Shown: positions 33,324 through 42,310, counted from the stretch's first letter. The stretch: DNA of 64,000 nt from CAVRXQ01 sp963849105 (GCA_963849105.1 CAWKGD010000003.1:682001-746000), one strand, 5' to 3'. Numbers and translations are program-made. Notes: generated by a model not told the origin, from the sequence alone.

Positions 33324-34696
33324 AGCCGTTCGAAACCCCTGAACCGTTCCCAATCCGTCACGGCCGCGTCGTACGCCGAGAGCTCGACCCGGGCGAAGTT
33401 CGTGTAGTGGTCGACGACGTCGTCTCCGAACGCGGAACGGACGAAGGCGCTCTCAGAAAAGCGCTTTGCCGCCTCGCGCATCGTCGAGGGGACGCGCGGC
33501 TTGTCCGAAACGTACGCGTTGCTGGTGAACTCGGGCTCCAAGGGGAGCTCGCCTTCCAGGCCGCCGATCGCTCCCGCGACGAGGCCGGCGATCGCGAGAT
33601 ACGGGTTCACGTCACCACCGGGCACTCGGCACTCGATGCGAAGGCCGTCGCCGTGGCCGACGACCCGGAAGGCGCACGTCCGGTTGTCGTGCCCCCAGGC
33701 GATCGCGGTCGGCGCGAAGGAACCTTTGACGTAGCGCTTGTAGCTGTTGATGTTCGGTGCAAAGAGCAGCGTCAAATCTTGCAACGTGGCGAGCATTCCG
33801 GCGAGCGTGTGATCGAACACCGGCGAGTGTCCATGCTCAGCCGGAAAGACCGGCTTGTCGTCAAGGTCCCGCAACGAGAAGTGGATGTGGCACGAGTTCC
33901 CCTCGCGCTCGTTGAACTTCGCCATGAACGTCAGGCTGTGCCCGTCTTGGGAGGCGATCTCCTTCGCGCCCGTCTTGAAAAGGCTGTGCTCGTCGGCCTT
34001 GGCTAGCGCCTCCAGGTACCGGAAGGCGATCTCGTGCTGTCCGTAGTTGCACTCACCCTTCGCCGACTCGACGAGCATGCCAGCGCCGGTCATCTCGAGA
34101 CGGATCCGTCGCAACAGCGGTTCGATCCGGCCGGTGCCGAGCAGCGAGTAGTCGACGTTGTAGAAGTTCGCCGGCGTTAGGTGGCGGTAGGCGGCGGACC
34201 AGGCTTCCTCGTAGGTCTCTTTGAAGACGATGAACTCGAGTTCGGTGCCGACATAGGCGCGATATCCGAGGTCGGCGAGGCGCTGTAGCTGGCGGCGCAG
34301 CACCTGCCGCGGACTCGGTGCAACCTCCGCGCCATCGGCCGTCACAACGTCGGCGACACACAATGCCGTCCCCTCGTGCCACGGAACCCGCCTCAGCGTT
34401 GACAGATCGGGACGCAAGACGAAGTCGCCGTAGCCGAGGTCCCAGGAAGCGAGCGCGTAGCCATCGACGGTGTTCATGTCGACGTCGACCGCCAAGAGGT
34501 AGTTGCAGCCCTCTGCGGCGTTCGGGACGATTTCGTCCAAGAAGTGGTGCGCGTCGGTGCGCTTACCCTGCAGGCGGCCCTGCATGTCGGTCATGCCGAC
34601 GAGGACCGTGTCAATCCTCCCCGACTTGACCTCGATCGCCAAGTCCTCGAGGGAAAGCCAACCTGCAGGGCGCACTGGCGCAGGTGTTGGTGTCAA
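33320..34696 (-). CDS. puuA: Glutamine synthetase-like gamma-glutamylpolyamine synthetase
   Basis: A glutamine synthetase-family ligase of 458 residues. Metal and glutamate sites are recognisable in GTELEFIVFKE, SAKGECNYGQHEIAF, GNSCHIHFSL and SYKRYVKGSFAPTAIAWG with a following RV segment. The NLYDLP adenylylation loop of housekeeping GlnA is missing, and the PuuA-like C-terminus (FVRSAFGDDVVDHYTNFAR) is present. This supports a ligase that glutamylates putrescine or another amine rather than ammonia. TTG 34696 is the start, with a TTGA overlap with the permease stop; the stop overlaps puuC in the same way. It is the first catabolic gene after the transporter. Confidence 0.87.
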   Translation of the reverse strand: MTPTPAPVRPAGWLSLEDLAIEVKSGRIDTVLVGMTDMQGRLQGKRTDAHHFLDEIVPNAAEGCNYLLAVDVDMNTVDGYALASWDLGYGDFVLRPDLSTLRRVPWHEGTALCVADVVTADGAEVAPSPRQVLRRQLQRLADLGYRAYVGTELEFIVFKETYEEAWSAAYRHLTPANFYNVDYSLLGTGRIEPLLRRIRLEMTGAGMLVESAKGECNYGQHEIAFRYLEALAKADEHSLFKTGAKEIASQDGHSLTFMAKFNEREGNSCHIHFSLRDLDDKPVFPAEHGHSPVFDHTLAGMLATLQDLTLLFAPNINSYKRYVKGSFAPTAIAWGHDNRTCAFRVVGHGDGLRIECRVPGGDVNPYLAIAGLVAGAIGGLEGELPLEPEFTSNAYVSDKPRVPSTMREAAKRFSESAFVRSAFGDDVVDHYTNFARVELSAYDAAVTDWERFRGFERL

Positions 34697-36273
34697 TCGA
34701 CCTCTTCGAGCTCCGTCTCGATGTGGGTGAACTCCGCCTCGATCGCCCGCAGTTCGGCCTCGTCACCTTGGGCTCTCGGTCCGGTGAACCACTTCCGGGC
34801 GCTCACGAGCCAGAAGATCCCCGAGTAGGCGAGGACGACACCGACGGCGATCGGCGCGTAGTTGAAGGTACTCCAAGAGATCGAGCGGAACGGGCCGGTC
34901 TCGGGGAGCATGAAGAGGATCGTGATCACGAACACCCAGGCGACGCCGAGCCAGCCGATGAACGGGCTCCAGCGCCCGAGGTGCCACGGGCCCTTCACGA
35001 ACTCGTCGCCTTTCAGCCGGCGCAAAAACGTCGGGGTCACGTACGCGAGGTACAGGCCGATCGTCGCGATCGAGGTGACCGCGAAGTAGGCGACGGGGCT
35101 CCAGATGTAGGGGAGTGCGAGAAGGAAGGAAAACACGACCGCGAACCAGATCGAGTTCGTGGGCGTGCGGGTGCGGGGGTTGACCCGGTGCCAGAGCCGG
35201 TGACCGGGGACCGCGCCGTCGCGACTGAAGGCATAGATCATCCGCGAGTTCGCGGTGACCGACGCCATGCCGCAGTAGAACTGGGCGACGATCGCAATCA
35301 GCAACAACAGCTCGCCGCCGTGGCGGCCGATCGCGTCGATGAAGATCTGCGCCGGCGGAACCCCGGTCGGCGAGGTGAGCGCCTTGGTGTAGTCGTTGGT
35401 GATCGCGTAGGTGATCCCGAGGATCAGGACGAAGCCGGCGACCAACGAGACGATGATCGAGTTGACGATGCCCTTTGGCCCCGCCGTCGATGCACCCTTC
35501 GTCTCTTCGGTTACGTGCGCCGAGGCGTCGTATCCGGTGAAGGTGTACTGCGCCATCAACAACCCGATGAGGAAGACGTAGATGCCGGAGGAGAACCCGG
35601 TCTTGTTCACGAAGTGCGTGAACAGAAAGCTCGCTGAGGCGTGGTGTGTGGGGACGATCAACAGCACGAGGGCGATCACGGCCACGCCCAAGACGTGCCA
35701 CCACACGCTCACGTCGGACAAGAACGCGACGACGCGGATGCCGAACGTGTTCAAAAGTCCGTGCGCGAGCAGGATGCCGGCGTAGACCCAGACGGTGTGG
35801 TCGCGCGTCGCGGTGAAGCCGGTCGTGAGGTTCAAGAGGGCGGTGAGGAACAGTGCCATCCCGAAGTCGATCCCGGCCGTGATCGCGACCTGGCCGAGCA
35901 TGTTGAACCAGCCGGTGAACCAGCTCCAGGCGGCACCGTTGCGCTTGGCGAGCTTCGCCGCCCAGTAGTAGAGACCCCCCGCCGTCGGGTACGCCGAACA
36001 TACCTCGGCCATGCCGAGGCCGACGACCGTTGTCATCACCCCGACCAATAGCCAGCCCCACACCATCGTGACGGGACCGCCGGTCGTGAGCCCATAGCCG
36101 TAGAGCGTGAGGCATCCCGAGAGGATCGAGATGATCGTGAACGAGATGGCGAAGTTCGAGAACCCGCCCATCCTTCGTCGCAGCTCTTGGGCGTAGCCCA
36201 GCTGGTGGAGTTTTGCGACGTCGGGATCGACCACCCCGACGGTTCGCGACATCGCTTCGTCGCCGACGGTCAC
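34693..36273 (-). CDS. Amino acid/amine permease (APC superfamily)
   Basis: A 526-residue transporter with 12 or so hydrophobic segments. The APC signature in helix 1 is GGFSNFAISFTIISILSG, the GABA/choline-type segment AYPTAGGLYYW is in helix 3, and DASAHVTEETKGAS is the family motif of the ACT subgroup (GABA, choline, putrescine permeases). GTG 36273 is preceded by a G-rich run. It is the first gene of the puuA-puuC-SDR-puuD operon, so it most likely imports putrescine or a related amine. Specificity cannot be read from sequence. Confidence 0.87.
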   Translation of the reverse strand: MTVGDEAMSRTVGVVDPDVAKLHQLGYAQELRRRMGGFSNFAISFTIISILSGCLTLYGYGLTTGGPVTMVWGWLLVGVMTTVVGLGMAEVCSAYPTAGGLYYWAAKLAKRNGAAWSWFTGWFNMLGQVAITAGIDFGMALFLTALLNLTTGFTATRDHTVWVYAGILLAHGLLNTFGIRVVAFLSDVSVWWHVLGVAVIALVLLIVPTHHASASFLFTHFVNKTGFSSGIYVFLIGLLMAQYTFTGYDASAHVTEETKGASTAGPKGIVNSIIVSLVAGFVLILGITYAITNDYTKALTSPTGVPPAQIFIDAIGRHGGELLLLIAIVAQFYCGMASVTANSRMIYAFSRDGAVPGHRLWHRVNPRTRTPTNSIWFAVVFSFLLALPYIWSPVAYFAVTSIATIGLYLAYVTPTFLRRLKGDEFVKGPWHLGRWSPFIGWLGVAWVFVITILFMLPETGPFRSISWSTFNYAPIAVGVVLAYSGIFWLVSARKWFTGPRAQGDEAELRAIEAEFTHIETELEEVD

Positions 36274-36550
36274 TGCATTTCCCCCCCGTGCCGAGTCCCC
36301 CCGGCGCTCGGCCAGGCGCCGTGACCGGTCGAGATCGCGTCTCGCGGCGCGTACAACGGATCCCTCCCTCCGCTGTCATGCTTCGGTCACTGCAACGCTG
36401 ACGGCGCTCGACGTCTTCGCGCGCTGGCGAGAATGGAAGCAGCGTGATCGGGAACTGTCAACTAGCTTGCAAAATGCCAGGATGTCGCACTCTTGTGCGG
36501 CGGAACGCCGCCCGGCGCGCTAGAGATGCGTTCTGCTGGAGGGGGACCGA

Positions 36551-37003
36551 ATGACGGGCAAGGAACGCTGGAAGGAAGAGCCGGACGACCAGGACTATCC
36601 GGCCGCGCTCAGCTACCTTAGCCTCGTGATGACCGAGGAACGCGCCAAGGAGTCGGTCGAGGCCCTGAAGAAGGCCCCGATCACCCACTACTTCGCGAAG
36701 GACCTGTTGCGATCGAGTCGGCTGGATTTGTTGCCACCGGAGAACGTGCACGTGGCGAAGGACCTGAAGAAGGTTTCCAAGGGGCGAAAGCTTTCGCCAG
36801 CCCTGCTAGTCGCCGGCAGTGTCCAACATGACGCACCGCTCACGATCGCCGACGGCTTCCACCGCATCTGCGCGAGCTACCACCTAACCGAAGACGCACC
36901 GATCCCGTGTCGCATCATCGAATTCGACGGCTCGGCGCGCGTTCATGCAAGCCCAGCGACCCGGCGTCCACGACGCGCTGAGGGCGCGGCAGCACACAGT
37001 TGA
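36551..37003 (+). CDS. ParB-domain-like small protein of unknown function
   Basis: A 150-residue protein. Residues about 50-125 (RSSRLDLLPPENVHVAKDLK then LTIADGFHRICASYHL and IPCRII) resemble the ParB/sulfiredoxin N-terminal fold, in which the GFHR motif binds nucleotide. It has no helix-turn-helix or CTP-ParB partner domain, so it is not a chromosome-partitioning ParB. Strong GGAGGGGG 6 nt before the ATG supports the start. The last 20 residues are low-complexity and may be an artefact of a displaced stop. It is isolated between the permease and a convergent MscS gene. Function unknown. Confidence 0.7.
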   Translation: MTGKERWKEEPDDQDYPAALSYLSLVMTEERAKESVEALKKAPITHYFAKDLLRSSRLDLLPPENVHVAKDLKKVSKGRKLSPALLVAGSVQHDAPLTIADGFHRICASYHLTEDAPIPCRIIEFDGSARVHASPATRRPRRAEGAAAHS

Positions 37004-37039
37004 CACAGCAACAGGCGCGGGGAGCGCAATCCGTGGCTG

Positions 37040-37804
37040 TTACTTCGAGAGCTTCTTTCCGTCCGACTCCTGTGACTCCGGCGCGACGACCTGCGGTAGG
37101 AGTGAGGTGACGGCAGCCTGAGTCGGCGTCGCCGGGGGTTTCTTCCACGGCCCGACAGCGGCGGCGAGTAAGGACGAGTTCGGAACGTTTAAGAGACCCT
37201 GTTCGGTCCGGATCAGCACGTAGGTCAGGTTCATCGAGCGCACGATGCCGTCGAACTCGCCGCCGAGCGCGCCTGACCGGACGCGAATGTGGTCGCCGAG
37301 GCGGAACGGACGCGCCATCAAGATGACGATTCCGGCGAACAGATTGCCGAGCGCTTGCTGCGCGGCGATACCGAGGACGACGCCGAGAATCGCACCGCCG
37401 ACGGCGACGTGCGAGAGCGGCACCGAGATGAGCCCCAAGGTGGCGAAGACGATGACCGTGTAGCCGACGATCCCGACGACGACGCGGAATGCTCGTCCGG
37501 ATCCGGTGCGCGATCGGACGTTGACCGCTTGCTCGGACCAGCTCGCCAGGCGTCGGATCGTCGCCACACCGAAGATGACGAAAACGGCGGCCGAAATGCC
37601 GAGCACGACCTTCGGCTCGACCCTTGTGCCGTGGACCTTGCCGAGAATCGAGCCGACGGCGAGCGCGCCGATGGCGATGACCCCGTAGGCCGCGGCGAAC
37701 AGCGCCGTCGCGAGATTCGACCGCGGGCCGCGGCGACGGGGAGTATCCGGCGCCGGTGCCGAGCGCGTGTTGGGGGCAGCCGGATCGGGGCGTGCAGCGT
37801 TCAT
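37040..37804 (-). CDS. Small mechanosensitive channel (MscS family)
   Basis: A 254-residue MscS-type channel. It has a Pro-rich cytoplasmic N-terminus, helices near 30-52 and 67-85, then the pore helix with GGAILGVVLGIAAQQALGNL, followed by FAGIVILMARPFRLGDHIRV, the family signature of the beta domain. The C-terminal alpha-beta vestibule is short: the protein ends about 60 residues after the VPNSSLLAA segment. It should open on membrane tension to release solutes during osmotic downshock. Convergent with the ParB-like gene. Confidence 0.87.
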   Translation of the reverse strand: MNAARPDPAAPNTRSAPAPDTPRRRGPRSNLATALFAAAYGVIAIGALAVGSILGKVHGTRVEPKVVLGISAAVFVIFGVATIRRLASWSEQAVNVRSRTGSGRAFRVVVGIVGYTVIVFATLGLISVPLSHVAVGGAILGVVLGIAAQQALGNLFAGIVILMARPFRLGDHIRVRSGALGGEFDGIVRSMNLTYVLIRTEQGLLNVPNSSLLAAAVGPWKKPPATPTQAAVTSLLPQVVAPESQESDGKKLSK

Positions 37805-37908
37805 CGGGATTCAGCTCCGTCGCGACGTGGCATTCGGCAGTCGAGTGTTGCACCGTCGATCACTCCTCGGGTTCAAGGCGGAGAAGCTCCTGGTGACAGA
37901 CTCGGATT

Positions 37909-38910
37909 GTGCGTGCCTGGATCGTCGATCACCCAGGGCCCGTCGACGGCGGCCCGCTCGCGTTCGTGGAGGTCGCCGATCCCGAACCCGGGCCGAATGA
38001 GGTACTCGTCAAGGTGCGCGTCTGTGGTGTCTGTCGCACGGATCTCCACCTCGCAGAGGGCGACCTGCTTCCGAAGCGTCACGGTGTCGTGCCCGGACAC
38101 GAGGTCGTCGGCACCGTCGAGAAATTCGGCGAACGCTCGAGTCGGTTCGCGATCGGCGAGCGGATCGGGATCGCCTGGCTGCGCGAGACGGACGGATCGT
38201 GTCGCTTTTGCCGCCGCGGCATGGAGAACCTCTGTGTCGGGCAGCGCTTCACCGGATGGGACGAGAACGGCGGCTACGCGCAGTACGCCGTCGTACCGGA
38301 GGCGTTCGCCTACCGGATCCCCGAAGGATTCGCCGACAACGAAGCGGCGCCGTTGCTCTGCGCGGGGATCATCGGCTACCGCGCCCTGAAGCTTGCCGCG
38401 CTGCCGCCCGGTGGTCGCCTCGGGATCTACGGCTTTGGCGCGTCCGCACACCTCGCCGCGCAGGTCGCGCTCGCACAGGGTGCGGCGGTGCACGTAATGA
38501 CGCGCGATGCGGGCGCCCGACGCTTCGCGCTCGATCTCGGCGCCTCCTCCGCGCAGGGAGACGAAGATCCACCGCCCGAGCCGCTCGACTCCGCGATCTT
38601 GTTCGCGCCGGTCGGAATGCTCGTGCCGCCGGCGCTGCGGGCGCTCGAGCGCAACGGCACACTCGCGGTCGCCGGCATCTACTTGTCGGACATCCCGACG
38701 TTGCACTACGAGCCGGAGCTCTTCTATGAAAAGAACCTTCGCAGCGTCACGGCGAATACCCGCGCCGATGGCGAGGAGTTCTTGTCCATCGCGTCGACGA
38801 TCGGCATCCGCGTCGTCACGACCCCGTACCGCTACGAGGACGCGGACAAGGCGCTCGTCGATCTGGCGCACGACCGCGTGCGCGGCGCAGCTGTGCTGCA
38901 AATCGGCTGA
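37909..38910 (+). CDS. Zinc-type alcohol dehydrogenase (MDR family, AdhA-like)
   Basis: A 333-residue medium-chain dehydrogenase starting with GTG. Catalytic zinc ligands are seen in CGVCRTDLHLAEGDL and VPGHEVVGTVE. The structural-zinc lobe reads TDGSCRFCRRGMENLC, where the first of the usual four cysteines is replaced by Asp. The NAD(P) site is LGIYGFGASAHLAAQVA (GFGASA instead of GxGxxG), as in mycobacterial AdhA. It probably oxidises or reduces small alcohols and aldehydes; the substrate is unknown. It stands alone on the plus strand, divergent from MscS and convergent with the TlpA-like gene. Confidence 0.86.
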   Translation: MRAWIVDHPGPVDGGPLAFVEVADPEPGPNEVLVKVRVCGVCRTDLHLAEGDLLPKRHGVVPGHEVVGTVEKFGERSSRFAIGERIGIAWLRETDGSCRFCRRGMENLCVGQRFTGWDENGGYAQYAVVPEAFAYRIPEGFADNEAAPLLCAGIIGYRALKLAALPPGGRLGIYGFGASAHLAAQVALAQGAAVHVMTRDAGARRFALDLGASSAQGDEDPPPEPLDSAILFAPVGMLVPPALRALERNGTLAVAGIYLSDIPTLHYEPELFYEKNLRSVTANTRADGEEFLSIASTIGIRVVTTPYRYEDADKALVDLAHDRVRGAAVLQIG

Positions 38911-38918
38911 CTGGCTGC

Positions 38919-39518
38919 CTAGTTCTTCGCTGCCAGCAACGTGTTGAGCTCGCGGCTGAGCGCGTTGACGCTTTCGGCCCCGAGGTGCTCCGCGGCGATT
39001 GTGCCGTTGCGACGCAGAAAAAACGTGACGGGGAGGTCTTCGACGCCCCACGCGTCGGCGACGGTGAGGTCCGAGGTGTCGAGTCCGACGGGGTACTTCG
39101 CGTGGGCGTTCGCGAGCAGCCGCTCTGAGAGATGCGGATCGGACTCGCTTGTGTCGACACCGACGAAGGCGACGGCACGCGCGAACCTCGCGGAGACCAC
39201 TCCGAAGGCGGCGAGCTCTTTTTGGCACGACGGGCACCACGACGCAAAGACGTTGATCACGGCGACGCGGCCGGTGACGAGACGGGCGAGACCAACTGTG
39301 CTGCCGCCTCCGAGACGGACGAGTCGGAAGTCCGTGGGCAACCGCGCGCCGACGGGCCGACCCGCGACTGACGGCGAGGTGAGGGTCGCGTTCGGATAAC
39401 TCGTCCCGAAGGCGAGGGTGATTGCCGTGGCGAAGAGGGCGATCACGCAACCGACCCCGAGCGCGATGACGATTCGGCGCGTCTTTCGTTGGCGACGCGG
39501 TGTCGCCGCGAGTCCCAC
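38919..39518 (-). CDS. Membrane-anchored thioredoxin-like (TlpA/ResA family) protein
   Basis: A 199-residue protein with one N-terminal membrane helix (about 15-37) and an extracytoplasmic thioredoxin fold. The active site is WCPSC (Cys95 and Cys98) in VINVFASWCPSCQKEL, and the cis-proline side reads DLPVTFFLRRNG. TlpA/ResA proteins reduce cysteines in cytochrome c maturation or other exported proteins; no ccm/ccs genes are in the window. It starts with GTG and lies 16 bp after the transketolase stop, so the two may be co-transcribed. Confidence 0.85.
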   Translation of the reverse strand: MGLAATPRRQRKTRRIVIALGVGCVIALFATAITLAFGTSYPNATLTSPSVAGRPVGARLPTDFRLVRLGGGSTVGLARLVTGRVAVINVFASWCPSCQKELAAFGVVSARFARAVAFVGVDTSESDPHLSERLLANAHAKYPVGLDTSDLTVADAWGVEDLPVTFFLRRNGTIAAEHLGAESVNALSRELNTLLAAKN

Positions 39519-39534
39519 CGTCTCGAACGGCGCG

Positions 39535-41385
39535 TTACTCGTCGAGGAGGGCGCGTGCGGCCTTTGCGATGTGCGCGGCCGAGATGCCGGCGGCGTCGAG
39601 CAACTCCGCCGGCGTTCCGGACTGGGAGAGTCCGGCGACGGCGAGATGGGTGAAGCGCGGGTTCACCCGCGCCTCGGTGAGCGCGCTGAGCACGGCCTCG
39701 CCGAGTCCGCCCGCCGGGTAGTGATCCTCGGTGACGATGATCCGTCCTCCCGTAGCCTGGCACGCGGCGACGAGCGTCGTCTGATCGATCGGTTTCACCG
39801 AGTAGCAGTCGACGACGCGTGCCGCGATGCCGTCGGCTCCGAGCTGGTCGGCCGCGGCGAGGCTCTCGTGCACCGTGACCCCGGCGCCGACGAGAGTGAC
39901 GACGTCAGCGGGACCGGAACGGAGCACCTTCGCGCCGCCGATCGGGAAATCCTCGTCATGGGAGTACAGCACCGGGTACGCCCCGCGCGTCGTGCGGACA
40001 TAGGAGACTCCGTGGCGGTCGGCCGTCTGCAGGACGAGCGCCACGGTCGACGGCGCGTCGCAGGGGTAGAGCACCGTCGAATCGTTCACTGCGCGCATCT
40101 CCGCGAGGTCCTCGAGCGCCATCTGGGACGGGCCGTCGGATCCGATCTCGACGCCGGAGTGCGATCCCGACAGGTGGATTGCGACGTCGGAGATCCCGGC
40201 CATGCGGATGAAGTCGTAGGCACGCGAGAAGAACGCGCCGAAGGTCGCTGCGAAGGGCACGTAGCGCCGCACCGCGAGTCCGCACGCCGCGCCGACCATC
40301 AGCTGTTCGGAGATGAACGCCTCGAAGTAGCGCTTCGGTGCCACCTTCTCGAACGCCTCCGAGTGCGTCGAGTTGCCGACCTCGGCGTCGAGGACGACAA
40401 CCTCTGGTCGCGCGGAGAGCGCCACGAGGGCGTCGCCGTAGGCAGAGCGCGTCGCGACCTTGTCTCCGGCCGCGTAGTGCGGCCGGTCGAGCTTCGCCTG
40501 CGGGTTCGGGGTGATCGCCGGAATCCCGGCGTCGGGCTTCGGCGAGGTGACGACGATCGAGGTGGGACCGCCGAGGGCGGCGATCGCCTGCTCGGCCATG
40601 TCGGCGGGGAGCGCCGTGCCGTGCCAGCCGTTCTTGTCCTCGATCTCGGGGACGCCCTTTCCCTTGATCGTGCGGGCGAGGATCACGCTCGGGTGCGCGC
40701 TCGAGCGCGCCTCGGAGAACGCGGCGTCGATCTCTTCGAGGTCGTGGCCGTCGATGACGATCGGGTGGCACCCGAACGCGGTGACGCGCGCCGCGTATGC
40801 GTCGAGGTCCCAGCCGAGCTCGGTCGGGCCGCGCTGTCCGAGCCGGTTGACGTCGACGATCGCCGTGAAGTTCGAAAGCTCGTAGTAGGCGGCCTTGTCG
40901 AAGGCTTCCCAGACGGATCCTTCGGCCATCTCGGAGTCACCGCAGAGGGCGAAGATCCGGTAGGGCAACTCGTCCAAGTACTTTCCGGCGATGCCGACAC
41001 CGACTGCGGCGGCAACACCGACCCCGAGCGAGCCGGTGGCGAGGTCGACCCACGGCAACACCGGGGTCGGGTGTCCCTGCAGGCGCGCCCCGAAGCGGCG
41101 GTAGGTCTCCAAGAGTTCGTCTTCGCTGACGACGCCGACCGCACGGAACACCGAATACAGCAGCGGTGACGCGTGGCCCTTCGAGAAGATGAGGTGGTCG
41201 TTCTCGGGTCGCTTCGGCTCCGACCAGTCGTAGTGGAGGTGGCGCGTCGCCAAAACGGCGAGCAAGTCCGCGGCGGAGAGCGAGGACGTCGGGTGCCCCG
41301 CGCCGACCGCCGTCGTGCAGCGGATCGAGTCGACCCGGAGCTGGCGGGCGAGGTTCGCGAGCGCTTCGATTTCGTCAGGCGTCAT
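39535..41385 (-). CDS. tkt: Transketolase
   Basis: A thiamine diphosphate enzyme of 616 residues that moves two-carbon units in the pentose phosphate pathway. The thiamine-binding motif is GDSEMAEGSVWEAFDKAAYY through VDVNRLGQ, with GHPTSSLSAADLLAVL and HLIFSKGHASPLLYS near the N-terminus, and ISEQLMVGAACGLAV and FAATFGAFFSRAYDFIRMA in the pyrimidine domain. The length matches the shorter transketolase group (animal-like and many actinobacterial or deep-branching bacterial forms) rather than the 660-residue E. coli type. ATG 41385 is selected with AGAGG upstream. TetR-type regulator upstream, TlpA-like gene downstream. Confidence 0.93.
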   Translation of the reverse strand: MTPDEIEALANLARQLRVDSIRCTTAVGAGHPTSSLSAADLLAVLATRHLHYDWSEPKRPENDHLIFSKGHASPLLYSVFRAVGVVSEDELLETYRRFGARLQGHPTPVLPWVDLATGSLGVGVAAAVGVGIAGKYLDELPYRIFALCGDSEMAEGSVWEAFDKAAYYELSNFTAIVDVNRLGQRGPTELGWDLDAYAARVTAFGCHPIVIDGHDLEEIDAAFSEARSSAHPSVILARTIKGKGVPEIEDKNGWHGTALPADMAEQAIAALGGPTSIVVTSPKPDAGIPAITPNPQAKLDRPHYAAGDKVATRSAYGDALVALSARPEVVVLDAEVGNSTHSEAFEKVAPKRYFEAFISEQLMVGAACGLAVRRYVPFAATFGAFFSRAYDFIRMAGISDVAIHLSGSHSGVEIGSDGPSQMALEDLAEMRAVNDSTVLYPCDAPSTVALVLQTADRHGVSYVRTTRGAYPVLYSHDEDFPIGGAKVLRSGPADVVTLVGAGVTVHESLAAADQLGADGIAARVVDCYSVKPIDQTTLVAACQATGGRIIVTEDHYPAGGLGEAVLSALTEARVNPRFTHLAVAGLSQSGTPAELLDAAGISAAHIAKAARALLDE

Positions 41386-41428
41386 GGCAACCTCTTGGTT
41401 GACGTTTGCGGCGGGGTCGCGTCGAACC

Positions 41429-42082
41429 TTATCGAGAGGCGAAATCGTCGCTCGCGCCAAAACGTGCGCTGGCCATCGCTGCTTGCGACGCGAAAACCAT
41501 CCGCAACGCGCCGATGAAATTCTGTTCCGTCTCTGCGGCGGAACGATGGAGCATCGTCCGCATGTACTCCCAGCCGACCCAGGATGTGAGGAGAATGACG
41601 ACGTCGGTGAGCAGCTTCTCGTCCTCGCCGAATTTCGCGAACTCGGGCGCGAACACCTTCGCGACGTGCTCGGAGCGCGCGCGCGTCGCGTTGGCGACGC
41701 CCCGTGCCATGTCGGGCGAGGAGTGCTGATCGAACAGCGTCGCCCGGCGGATCGGGGTCACCGCTTCGTACAGCGCGCGGCACTGCGCGGCGAGCGCGAC
41801 GATGCGCTCTTCGAGCGGCAGGTTCGTGTCGATCAACGTCAGGATCTCGAAGTGGCGCTGCATGTCCAGATCGAGTGCCAAACGCCGCAGCGCTTCGACG
41901 TCTTCGAAGTGGTGGTAGACGGTGCGGAGCGCGACCCCGGCGCGAGCCGCGATCTCCTGGGCGGTCGGCCGCACGACGCCTTCTGAGACCAGCTCGAGTA
42001 GCGCTTCGATGACCTTCAGCCGGGTCCGCTGCCCGCGCGCTCGTCTGCCGTCGATGACTTGAAGATCACCACCAGAGGTCAC
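41429..42082 (-). CDS. TetR-family transcriptional regulator
   Basis: A 217-residue regulator. The helix-turn-helix region is LVSEGVVRPTAQEIAARAGV followed by ALRTVYHHFEDVEALRRLA (about residues 28-68), and the rest is the helical ligand-binding domain. GTG 42082 is chosen because AAAGGAGGGA lies 8 nt upstream; upstream in-frame codons to 42223 have no protein-like character. It sits 43 bp before the transketolase gene on the same strand and is divergent from dedA. The ligand and targets are unknown. Confidence 0.87.
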   Translation of the reverse strand: MTSGGDLQVIDGRRARGQRTRLKVIEALLELVSEGVVRPTAQEIAARAGVALRTVYHHFEDVEALRRLALDLDMQRHFEILTLIDTNLPLEERIVALAAQCRALYEAVTPIRRATLFDQHSSPDMARGVANATRARSEHVAKVFAPEFAKFGEDEKLLTDVVILLTSWVGWEYMRTMLHRSAAETEQNFIGALRMVFASQAAMASARFGASDDFASR

Positions 42083-42274
42083 CGTCGGTCCCTCCTTTGC
42101 CGAAGCCTTCTCGCCCAAAAATTTTGGCACAACCCGCGGAAAATTTACGTCCGCCCGCCAAAAGTCCCGCTCAGAAAGCGGACGGTCGTCGCGCCAGATT
42201 CTCGCGAGGGCCGCCAGCAGCAACAGGACCGGCGGTCGATTTCACCCAAGCCCGCCGCTGCCCGAGGTGCCCCG

Positions 42275-42310
42275 TACGATGCGCCGGTGCTCGGTGCGGT
42301 CCCTCCGTGA
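42275..42310 (+). promoter_or_regulatory. Leaderless promoter and 7-codon mini-ORF ahead of dedA
   Basis: TACGAT (42275-42280) ends 6 nt before a GTG at 42287. That GTG opens a 7-codon frame (Met-Leu-Gly-Ala-Val-Pro-Pro) whose TGA overlaps the GTG of dedA at 42307 (GTGA). The layout suggests that ribosomes load on the leaderless mini-ORF and reinitiate at dedA, which has no Shine-Dalgarno site of its own. Confidence 0.45.

Noticed and set aside
36915..37853. A 312-codon minus-strand frame over mscS
   Set aside because: Its translation is Arg-rich and motif-free; the shorter frame 37040-37804 has the MscS signature.
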